A DNA stretch of 5,721 nt, taken from Actinomycetes bacterium. GTDB taxonomy: Bacteria > Actinomycetota > Acidimicrobiia > Acidimicrobiales > Palsa-688. The stretch is from the NCBI GenBank assembly GCA_021798075.1, contig JAJZYO010000146.1, forward strand, positions 1-5,721, in the 5' to 3' direction. The notes beneath the pieces are model-generated. The model worked only from the letters and a program-made list of their open reading frames with translations. It made no database searches and was not told where the DNA came from. Made by a program: the position numbers and the translations under genes. This document shows, one piece after another, positions 1 through 5,721 of this stretch. The stretch's first letter is position 1. Each line of letters starts with the position of its first letter.

Positions 1-2805
1 GCTGCCGGCACCGCCTCCGGGGACGTTGAAGGGCACCACCGCTGTCCCCGGGAGCACCCTGGGGTCCGCAACCACGGGGACGACAAGGCTTCCCTTCCGC
101 GAGGTCAGCCGAAGCTGCGCCGCTCTAGCGACTTCCGCACTGGCCCCGTGAGCGGGCGAGACCTGGAGGCGGGCGAGATCGTCGGGGTGGAGCGAGACCG
201 CCAGTTGGGGGTGGAGCCCATTCACAGAAGGAGACTCTTGCACAAGAGTGCCCGCGTCCCACATCGTCCGGCGGGCGACGAGGCGGAGGGAGTGACCGGC
301 TGGCGGTGAGGCACTGGAGACCGGGCGTGCCGCCGGCGCCGGCAAGCCAGTGCTACCAGCAGCTTCGAGGTCCGCCAAGCCGAGTGGACGGGGCGCCGCC
401 GGCGCCGGGAAAGCCTCTCCAGAGCTTTCGCTGGTCGCCCCTCTCGCGCCCGTGCCCCCACCAATTGAAAGTCGCTCCCCGTTGACAGGCAAAGCCTTCA
501 TGGCAACAACGGCCTGGGGGGGCATCGGGTGTAGCTCCGCCGACATGATGCCGTGCGCGGCCATCGGGTCAAGCGGCGCGACCTCCGCCGGGGCCAGCGT
601 GGCGCGGGCGGCCGCCACGACGCCGTCGCGGCCCCGTGACGACATCAAGAACTCTTGGTCGATGCCCGCGTGGAGCGACGATACACGGCGGATCTCAGCC
701 CAAATGCCACCGATCGAGCCTGCTCCGAGGTCGCGCCCGAGGCGCGAAGCGATGTCGACGGCGATCATCCAGTCCGGCCTGGCGGTACCGGGCGGGGTGA
801 CTTTCTGGCCAAGCCAGCTGACACGGCCCTCGATGTTCGTAAAGCTGCCGTGGCGCTCTGTGTAGATAGCCGCAGGAAGCACTACGTCCGCATAAGCGGT
901 GCTGGCCGTCTCGAAGGCGTCGATAGCGACGACGAAGCGAGCCCTTTCGAGCGCCCGGCAGGCCAGTTCCTTGTCGGGGCAGTCAGAAACGGGGTCGGCG
1001 CCAAGGAGGATCAGCACGTCCATACGCCCAGCCGCGGCCCGGTCGAGCATTGCCAAGGTCGACAGGCCCGGCTCCGATGGCACTGCCCCCCAGTGGTGCT
1101 CGAACCATTCCTTCCCCTCCTGCAAGCCGACCCGTCCGGGCAAGAGCCCTGGGTCAAGCCCAAAATCGATGGCCCCGTGGACGTTAGAACGCCTGAGGGC
1201 GGGGAGGAAAGCCACGCCGGGAAGTCCGGCAAGGGCGAGCGCTGCTTGGGACACGCCGGCAGGGGACTCAGCGAGGGAAGGCCGCCCGAGCACCACGACC
1301 ACCTTGGGCCCTGGCACGGGGTCGGCGGGGGCCGATGTGCCAGCTTCGCCGGTGCCGCCCGCAACGGCGCCAGCAATGAGCCCTCGGGCCGCCTCGACCT
1401 CGGCCTGCGAGATACCGGCGACGTCGGACGTGACGGGGCCTCCCGAGCAAAGGGCTCTCGCGACGGCCGCTATCTCGCCTGGCCGGTAACGCAAGCTCTT
1501 TGAACAAAGCTCAGTGAGGCCAGTGGCAACCGGCGACAGCTCGACGAGCTTCAGCGCGCCCTGCCGTGCCGCGTGGCGCAGGCGCAGGTAGAGCACGGGG
1601 AGCTCCTCTTTCAGGTCCGGCGCCGCGAGCAGGACCAAAGCGGCGCCACACGCCTCGTCGATCGTGGCACGTGGAAGACCGGCGACGAGGCCGGCAGGCA
1701 GCCCGTCACCGAGCTGGGCGTCGATATTGTTGGTGCCGATCACGCTGCGGGCCAGCTTCGACCATACGTAGGCGTCTTCATTGGGCAGCCTCGCCCCGCC
1801 TATCACGCCAACCCTGGCCCCCGAGGCCCCGCTAAGGCTCGCCGTCACCGCCGAGAGCGCTTCAGACCAGCTACCCGCCACGAGCTCGGTGCCACCTTCC
1901 CCAGAACCGTCCCCAAGGCCGTTCCGAGAACCGGCGGCCTGGCGCACGAGCGGCTCCGAAAGCCGGCGAGGGCTGTTTAGAGCCTCGTGCAAGAAGCGTC
2001 CTTTGTCACAGAGCCAGCCCCAGTTGACTGGGTCGCTGTCGACGCCAAGGAACCGCACGACCTCGTCGGCGCTCGACTGGGCAACCACCCGGCAGCCGAG
2101 GGCGCACATCGTGCACGTGGTCTCGACCTGCTCCAAGTCCCAGGGGCGGGCCCTAAAACGGTACGGCTTGGCAAGCAGCGCACCCACCGGGCAGATCTGC
2201 ACCACATTGCCGCTGAAATTTGAGCTGTAAGGTTCGCCCGGGTAGTTGGCGACCTCGGTGGTGTCGCCCCTCCCGGCAAAGTCGATGCCAGCCTCGCCGG
2301 CGACCTCTTCGGCGAACCGTGTGCAGCGCGCGCACTGTATGCAGCGCTCCCGGTCGATGAGCACGAGCGGCGAGATCGGCACCGGTTTGTCCCAGTGGCG
2401 CTTTTCTTCTATAAAGCGGGTCTCGCCCGGCCCGTACGCGAGAGTCTGGTCCTGCAACGGGCACTCGCCGCCCTTATCGCAGACGGGGCAGTCGAGGGGA
2501 TGATTTATGAGCAGGAACTCGAGCACCCCGTCTTGAGCCTTTTTGACCGCCGGGCTCTCCGTCAGCACTTCCATACCCTCGGCCACCGGGAAGTAGCACG
2601 CCGGCTGGAGGCTGTAGCCGCGCGGGCCTTTCAGTTCGACGAGGCACATCCGGCACATGCCGACGGGGTCCATCCGCGGGTGGTAACAAAAGCGCGGGAT
2701 GTAGATCCCGGCCCGCTCGGCTGCCGCGATCAGCAGCTCGCCGGCGCGAGCGGCTACCGGCCGGCCATCGACGGTGATGTTTACGGTAGGTGGGTTGTCG
2801 GGCAT
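1..2805 (-). CDS. nuoG: NADH-quinone oxidoreductase subunit G (NuoG), 3' end cut by window edge
   Basis: This is the large iron-sulfur subunit of the peripheral arm of complex I, carrying electrons from NuoF toward the quinone site. The frame is open for 935 codons from the ATG at 2805-2803 to base 1 with no stop. Residues 8-90 form a ferredoxin-like domain with N1b ligands Cys40, Cys51, Cys54 and Cys70. The His-Cys3 cluster follows (His102, Cys106, Cys109, Cys115), then the N4 ligands Cys155, Cys158, Cys161 and Cys205. Cys231, Cys234, Cys238 and Cys266 match the optional N7 site (CxxCxxxCx27C). A molybdopterin-oxidoreductase-like fold follows, with typical blocks such as LLGADP near 600 and ADVVLPAA near 640; in this family it is not catalytic. 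Linkers rich in Gly, Ala and Pro lie at about 291-311, 481-500 and 779-836. A C-terminal dinucleotide-binding-like domain runs from about 837 to the edge. The gene starts 7 bp after the nuoF stop with no clear Shine-Dalgarno, so coupled translation is likely. An in-frame TTG at 2826 is a weaker alternative start. Only a short C-terminal piece is probably missing. Confidence 0.96.
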   Translation of the reverse strand, partial: MPDNPPTVNITVDGRPVAARAGELLIAAAERAGIYIPRFCYHPRMDPVGMCRMCLVELKGPRGYSLQPACYFPVAEGMEVLTESPAVKKAQDGVLEFLLINHPLDCPVCDKGGECPLQDQTLAYGPGETRFIEEKRHWDKPVPISPLVLIDRERCIQCARCTRFAEEVAGEAGIDFAGRGDTTEVANYPGEPYSSNFSGNVVQICPVGALLAKPYRFRARPWDLEQVETTCTMCALGCRVVAQSSADEVVRFLGVDSDPVNWGWLCDKGRFLHEALNSPRRLSEPLVRQAAGSRNGLGDGSGEGGTELVAGSWSEALSAVTASLSGASGARVGVIGGARLPNEDAYVWSKLARSVIGTNNIDAQLGDGLPAGLVAGLPRATIDEACGAALVLLAAPDLKEELPVLYLRLRHAARQGALKLVELSPVATGLTELCSKSLRYRPGEIAAVARALCSGGPVTSDVAGISQAEVEAARGLIAGAVAGGTGEAGTSAPADPVPGPKVVVVLGRPSLAESPAGVSQAALALAGLPGVAFLPALRRSNVHGAIDFGLDPGLLPGRVGLQEGKEWFEHHWGAVPSEPGLSTLAMLDRAAAGRMDVLILLGADPVSDCPDKELACRALERARFVVAIDAFETASTAYADVVLPAAIYTERHGSFTNIEGRVSWLGQKVTPPGTARPDWMIAVDIASRLGRDLGAGSIGGIWAEIRRVSSLHAGIDQEFLMSSRGRDGVVAAARATLAPAEVAPLDPMAAHGIMSAELHPMPPQAVVAMKALPVNGERLSIGGGTGARGATSESSGEAFPAPAAPRPLGLADLEAAGSTGLPAPAARPVSSASPPAGHSLRLVARRTMWDAGTLVQESPSVNGLHPQLAVSLHPDDLARLQVSPAHGASAEVARAAQLRLTSRKGSLVVPVVADPRVLPGTAVVPFNVPGGGAGS
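329..408 (-). repeat. In-frame 14-bp direct repeat inside the nuoG linker
   Basis: The 14-mer GCCGCCGGCGCCGG occurs at 329-342 and again at 395-408, exactly 66 bp (22 codons) apart. Both copies encode Pro-Ala-Pro-Ala-Ala on the minus strand. They lie in the low-complexity linker between the molybdopterin-like fold and the C-terminal domain of NuoG. The spacing keeps the frame, which fits linker growth by duplication, although a high-GC Pro-Ala segment can produce such a match by itself. Confidence 0.6.
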
Positions 2806-2812
2806 GGGGTTC

Positions 2813-4150
2813 TCAGGCGTGCGCAAGGCTTGTACGGAGGCGGTCGGGCGGGAAGGGGCAGTGCCCCAGGCGGACGTGCTCCAAGAAGTCGTCCCTGAAC
2901 ATCCGGATGCCCCAGGCCACCGAGCTCGGGATCGACGGGCCCAGGGGGCAGATCGTCGTTTGCGCCGGTGGCCAGTGGACCCCCGGCGAGATGTTGTCAC
3001 AGATGTCCATGAGGAGGTCAAGGTCGGACTCACGGCCATTGCCATCCTCTAGGCGGCGCATCACCTTGTCCACCCAACCCGAACCCTCCCGGCACGGCGT
3101 GCACTGGCCGCACGATTCGCGATGGAAGAAACGGCTTAAGCGCCAAGCGGACCGCACGGGACAGGCCGTCACGTCCATCACGGTCACGGCGCCCGAACCG
3201 GCCATGGAGCCGGCCTCTGCGATCTTCTCGTTGGCCAGGGGCACGTCAAGGTGCTCTGGGCCGAACCACGGCGCCGACGCGCCTCCCGGTATGAAGAACT
3301 TGAGCTCACGGTCGTCCCTCAAGCCCCCGCCGAGCGCCGGGTCGAAGATGAGGTCGCGGAACGTGGTGTCGGCGAAGACGAGCTCGTAATTGCCGGGCCG
3401 GCGAACGTGGCCAGAAAGAGCCATGACCTTGGTGCCACGCGAAGCCCCCTCGCCCAGGGCGTGGAACGCCTCGCTCCCGTTTCTCATGATGAACGCGAGG
3501 TTGGAAAGGGTCTCCACGTTGTTGACTACTGTCGGGGCCCCGTAGACACCGATCGCTGCCGGGTAGTTGGGCGGCTTTATCCGCGGGAAACCGCGCTTTC
3601 CCTCAAGGCTCTCGAGGAGCGCCGTCTCGTCACCGCAGATGTAGGCGCCGGCGCCGGGGTGCACGACAATATCTACCGAGAACCCAGAACCGAAGATGTC
3701 CGCGCCGACCGCGCCGTACTCGTACGCCTCGTTGAGGGCGGCCTGCACCCGCTCGAGGCCAAGTGCCATCTCACCGCGTATGTAGATGAACACCCGCGCC
3801 GCGTGGATCGCGTAAGCGCATATGAGCGCCCCCTCGATCAGCTGGTGCGGGTCGGCCTCGATCAAAGCGTGGTCCTTGAAGGTCGCCGGCTCGCTTTCGT
3901 CCCCGTTTACCACGAGGTAAACGGGCTCGGCCTTCCGGAGCATCCCCCACTTGCGCCCGGCGTCGAAGCCGGCGCCTCCTCGGCCCAAAATGGACGAGTC
4001 AAGCGTCGCCTTGTGGACCTCCTCGGGCGACATCGTAAGAGCCTTGCGCAGACCCTTGTACCCGTCGCTCTGCAAGTAGGCGCGAAGCGTCCAGCTCTCG
4101 GGCATGCCAAAGCGCGATGTAACAACCTGCGGCCTGAGCCCCGCCGTCAC
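2813..4150 (-). CDS. nuoF: NADH-quinone oxidoreductase subunit F (NuoF), NADH/FMN-binding subunit
   Basis: NuoF binds NADH and FMN and carries the N3 [4Fe-4S] cluster; it is the electron entry point of complex I on the cytoplasmic side. The FMN glycine loop GRGGAGF is at 56-62, followed by Lys67. The NGDESEP block is at 82-88, with Glu87 at the place of the invariant glutamate of the NADH site. GAGAYICGDETALLESLEGK (166-185) and VNNVETL (209-215) are the other signature blocks. A soluble-ligand-binding beta-grasp (SLBB) region lies near 240-290. N3 ligands are Cys347, Cys350 and Cys353 in ESCGQCTPCREG, with Cys401 as the likely fourth. I chose the GTG at 4150-4148 because it follows a perfect AAGGAGG by 9 nt, overlaps the nuoE stop as GTGA, and gives 445 aa, the usual size. 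The same frame stays open up to 4294, but that extension lies inside nuoE and is not family-like. The residues after the FMN glycine loop (Asp63, Ala64 for the usual Pro, Thr) and a longer spacer before Cys401 are unusual. Confidence 0.97.
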   Translation of the reverse strand: MTAGLRPQVVTSRFGMPESWTLRAYLQSDGYKGLRKALTMSPEEVHKATLDSSILGRGGAGFDAGRKWGMLRKAEPVYLVVNGDESEPATFKDHALIEADPHQLIEGALICAYAIHAARVFIYIRGEMALGLERVQAALNEAYEYGAVGADIFGSGFSVDIVVHPGAGAYICGDETALLESLEGKRGFPRIKPPNYPAAIGVYGAPTVVNNVETLSNLAFIMRNGSEAFHALGEGASRGTKVMALSGHVRRPGNYELVFADTTFRDLIFDPALGGGLRDDRELKFFIPGGASAPWFGPEHLDVPLANEKIAEAGSMAGSGAVTVMDVTACPVRSAWRLSRFFHRESCGQCTPCREGSGWVDKVMRRLEDGNGRESDLDLLMDICDNISPGVHWPPAQTTICPLGPSIPSSVAWGIRMFRDDFLEHVRLGHCPFPPDRLRTSLAHA

Positions 4151-4803
4151 GACCCACCACCTCCTTCCGGGAGGACAGTACTCTGGGCTGCGGGCGTGGT
4201 CCGGGAGGTCGTCACGTCGATAGCCGTGACCGGGCTGGCTGGCGCCCCGGCGCCACCGCTGGCGACGAGGCCAACCGAGCGTCGCACGCGGCACAAGGTG
4301 CCATGCGGCGGGACCTCGCCTTCAAGGCGCCCCGCGCGCAGATCCTCGGCGAGAGAATCCCAACGCTCAGGGGTCATATCCCCGAAATAGCGCCAGTTGA
4401 CAGTTACGCAGGGCGCGTTGCCGCACAGCGCCAGGCATTCGGCGTCCTCCAGGGTGAAGGCCCCGTCGTCGGTCGTCCCGCCCGGATGGGTGCCGAGGCT
4501 CTCTTCGATGTGCTCGAGCAGCTCGTAGGCGCCCGCCAGCATGCAGGCGATGTTGGTGCAGACGGCCACCACGTACTTGCCGACAGGCTCCAAGTGGAAC
4601 ATGTCGTAAAAGCTCGCCGTACCCCGCACCTCGGCGGGCGTGAGCCCGAGCAGTTCGGCTGCGTCGTGGATGCCCTCGGGGGAGACATACCCGTCCTGCT
4701 CCTGGACGAGGTGCAGGATCGGGATGAGCGCGGAACGCTTATCCGGGTAGAGGGCAACGAGCGATCGGGCTCGCTCTAGGTTGTCCTCGGTCAGGTGGGG
4801 CAC
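4147..4803 (-). CDS. nuoE: NADH-quinone oxidoreductase subunit E (NuoE), 2Fe-2S thioredoxin-like subunit
   Basis: NuoE is the small peripheral-arm subunit that packs against NuoF and holds the N1a [2Fe-2S] cluster near FMN. With the GTG at 4803-4801 it has 218 residues. A helical N-terminal region contains YPDKRSALIPILHLVQEQDG (19-38) and the family block GTASFYDMF (61-69). A thioredoxin-like fold follows, with cluster ligands Cys82 and Cys87 (Cx4C) and Cys123 and Cys127 (Cx3C). The conserved core ends near residue 180. After it comes a tail of about 39 residues rich in Ala, Thr, Pro and Gly that ends GGGGS, where the DNA doubles as the nuoF ribosome binding site. The start is uncertain. A TTG at 4842 would add 13 residues. 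I prefer the GTG because the following PHLTEDN resembles the beginning of remembered actinobacterial homologues. Neither start has a strong Shine-Dalgarno. The gene overlaps nuoF by 4 bp and lies 108 bp after nuoD. Confidence 0.94.
   Translation of the reverse strand: MPHLTEDNLERARSLVALYPDKRSALIPILHLVQEQDGYVSPEGIHDAAELLGLTPAEVRGTASFYDMFHLEPVGKYVVAVCTNIACMLAGAYELLEHIEESLGTHPGGTTDDGAFTLEDAECLALCGNAPCVTVNWRYFGDMTPERWDSLAEDLRAGRLEGEVPPHGTLCRVRRSVGLVASGGAGAPASPVTAIDVTTSRTTPAAQSTVLPEGGGGS
4160..4166 (-). promoter_or_regulatory. Ribosome binding site of nuoF
   Basis: AAGGAGG, a perfect match to the anti-Shine-Dalgarno, lies 9 nt before the GTG at 4150. It sits in the last codons of nuoE, where it encodes part of the terminal Glu-Gly-Gly-Gly-Gly-Ser. 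It fixes the nuoF start against the longer open frame, and it implies that nuoF translation initiates independently as well as through the overlapping stop/start. Confidence 0.85.
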
Positions 4804-4819
4804 GATAACTGATTTTGGC

Positions 4820-4912
4820 CTAAGTGACCACGCCGGGCCCAATCGGCTGGCTCGGGCACCCCATTGGGAGGCCGGCTTCGGCGCCCTGGTGACTGCCCTC
4901 GCGGGCCCTCAT
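4820..4912 (-). other. Possible 30-codon coupled reading frame between nuoD and nuoE
   Basis: An ATG (4912-4910) overlaps the nuoD stop by one base as TGATG and opens a 30-codon frame that ends at TAG (4822-4820), 16 nt before the proposed nuoE GTG. The predicted peptide begins MRAREGSHQGAEAGLP, is rich in Gly and Pro, and has no recognisable domain or membrane segment. Its position could relay ribosomes from nuoD to nuoE, or it could be the remnant of an earlier nuoE N-terminus now out of frame. Chance is also quite possible in GC-rich DNA. There is no direct evidence that it is translated. Confidence 0.22.
4838..4868 (-). repeat. Short inverted repeat in the nuoD-nuoE gap
   Basis: CCCAAT and ATTGGG (4863-4868 and 4838-4843) can pair as a 6-bp stem around a 19-nt GC-rich loop in the transcript. 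The alternative nuoE TTG start at 4842 falls in the second arm. There is no U-run after it, so it is not a canonical terminator. It may be chance. Confidence 0.3.
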
Positions 4913-5721
4913 CAGCGGTCTACGTCCCCAAGAACGGGGTCGATGCTCGATATGCAGGCGATGACGTCAGGGATGAACCCTCCCCGTGCCATCGGGGCTA
5001 GGGCCTGGAGGTTGGTAAACGATGGAGCCCGCACGTGGAGCCGGTAGGGCCGCGAGGTGCCGTCGGAGACGATGTAGCAGCCGAGCTCGCCCCGAGCCGA
5101 CTCGACGGGGACGTAGGCGTCTCCGGGGGCCACCCTGAAGCCTTGGGTGAAGAGCTTGAAGTGGTGGATGAGCGCTTCCATCGACTCGTCTATACGGTTG
5201 CGAGGTGGCGGGGTGAACTTCTTGTCCTGGGCGCGGTAGTCGCCTTTCGGCATGGCCTTCACGACCTGGCGGACTATGCGCACGGCCTCGCGGATCTCGT
5301 TGACCCGGATCGCATAGCGGTCCCAGCAGTCCCCACCTGTGCCAACGATCACGTCGAAGTCAACCTGTTCGTAGAACAAGTACGGGAAGTCCCTGCGTAC
5401 GTCGTAGGCGACGCCGGTCGAACGCAGGAGCGGCCCGCTCAGGCCGAGCCCTATTGCAGTTGCGGCATCGAGAGCGCCCACCCCGTCCATACGGTTTTGT
5501 AGGACTGGCTGGCCGGTCAAGAGGTTGTCGTACTCGTCCATGCGCGCCAGCACCACGTCGCAGATCGCGTTGACGTCGTCCCTCCACCCGTCGGGCAGGT
5601 CCGCCGCAACTCCGCCGGGGCGGATGTAGTTGTGGTTCATCCGCAGTCCCGTCACCTTCTCGAAGAAGGTGAGGAGGAGCTCACGGTCGCGCCAACCATA
5701 AACGAGCATGTTGAGCGCTCC
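4912..5721 (-). CDS. nuoD: NADH-quinone oxidoreductase subunit D (NuoD), C-terminal 269 residues
   Basis: NuoD is the 49-kDa-type subunit, related to the large subunit of [NiFe] hydrogenases, and forms part of the quinone cavity where the peripheral arm meets the membrane. Only the C-terminal 269 residues are present. The frame is open to the right edge, and the codons before the first internal ATG at 5709 still read Gly-Ala-Leu-Asn, so that ATG is not the start. Visible family blocks are GLRMNHNYIRPGG (about 25-37 of the visible part), FPYLFYEQVDFDV, GDCWDRYAIRVNE, VESARGELGCYIVSDG and RAPSFTNLQAL, ending with the typical GDVDR. The quinone-site His and Tyr near the N-terminus lie outside the window. 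Two tandem TGA codons close the frame, and the first overlaps an ATG (TGATG). The fragment is full length for this part of the family, with no break. Confidence 0.97.
   Translation of the reverse strand, partial: GALNMLVYGWRDRELLLTFFEKVTGLRMNHNYIRPGGVAADLPDGWRDDVNAICDVVLARMDEYDNLLTGQPVLQNRMDGVGALDAATAIGLGLSGPLLRSTGVAYDVRRDFPYLFYEQVDFDVIVGTGGDCWDRYAIRVNEIREAVRIVRQVVKAMPKGDYRAQDKKFTPPPRNRIDESMEALIHHFKLFTQGFRVAPGDAYVPVESARGELGCYIVSDGTSRPYRLHVRAPSFTNLQALAPMARGGFIPDVIACISSIDPVLGDVDR

Noticed and set aside
655..1503. 282-codon open frame on the plus strand, with further plus-strand frames at 350-865 and 899-1489
   Set aside because: They lie antisense to nuoG, whose clear family motifs cover the region. 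Their Arg/Pro/Gly-rich translations match no protein family and are expected in GC-rich coding DNA.
1..2050. NuoG as a formate dehydrogenase or nitrate reductase type molybdoenzyme
   Set aside because: The N-terminal cluster set, the position after nuoDEF and the degenerate molybdopterin-like fold identify complex I NuoG.
1..2805. Possible frameshift or broken nuoG, because only short minus-strand frames stand out here
   Set aside because: Reading the strand by hand gives one unbroken frame of 935 codons in phase from 2805 to 1. The short frames are other phases.
4151..4294. 48-residue N-terminal extension of NuoF in the same open frame
   Set aside because: It lies inside nuoE in another frame, is Arg/Trp-rich and unlike NuoF. 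The GTG at 4150 has a perfect Shine-Dalgarno and gives the normal 445 aa.
3251..4390. 379-codon plus-strand open frame
   Set aside because: It is antisense to nuoF and the end of nuoE, both firmly identified. Its composition is that of a complementary-strand shadow.
4838..4868. Rho-independent terminator between nuoD and nuoE
   Set aside because: The stem is only 6 bp, the loop is long and no U-run follows. It also lies inside an operon.

Overview
The whole window is one stretch of a respiratory complex I operon (proton-pumping NADH:quinone oxidoreductase, nuo genes), read entirely from the minus strand in the order nuoD (C-terminal part), nuoE, nuoF, nuoG (nearly complete, running off the left edge). 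This is the D-E-F-G segment of the common nuoA-N order. The DNA is GC-rich. GTG is the chosen start for two genes. NuoE and NuoG both look actinobacterial, in particular the NuoG C-terminal block (Leu-Val-Ala-Arg-Arg ... Asp-Ala-Gly-Thr-Leu-Val-Gln). I infer a high-GC actinobacterium, possibly of the Acidimicrobiia type; that finer placement is a guess from remembered homologues.

Layout in transcription order (right to left): nuoD occupies 5721-4912, with its 5' end outside the window. A gap of about 108 bp follows, holding a 30-codon reading frame that starts on the nuoD stop codon, plus a short inverted repeat. nuoE spans 4803-4147. nuoF (4150-2813) overlaps nuoE by four bases (GTGA) and has a perfect Shine-Dalgarno inside the nuoE 3' end. 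nuoG starts at 2805, seven bases after the nuoF stop, and stays open for 935 codons to position 1 with no stop codon. There is no non-coding stretch over 300 bases, and I see no RNA gene, mobile element, CRISPR array, promoter or clear terminator.

Together NuoE, NuoF and NuoG form the peripheral NADH-oxidising arm. NADH reduces FMN in NuoF, and electrons pass through iron-sulfur clusters in NuoF and NuoG (with N1a in NuoE) toward the quinone site partly formed by NuoD. All expected cluster ligands are visible: N1a in NuoE, N3 in NuoF, and N1b, N5, N4 and the extra N7 in NuoG. Nothing points to a new system. The points worth a second look are local: the unusual nuoD-nuoE junction, a glycine-rich NuoE tail shaped by the nuoF ribosome binding site, variant residues in the NuoF FMN loop, a longer spacer before the last N3 cysteine, and an enlarged, linker-rich NuoG.
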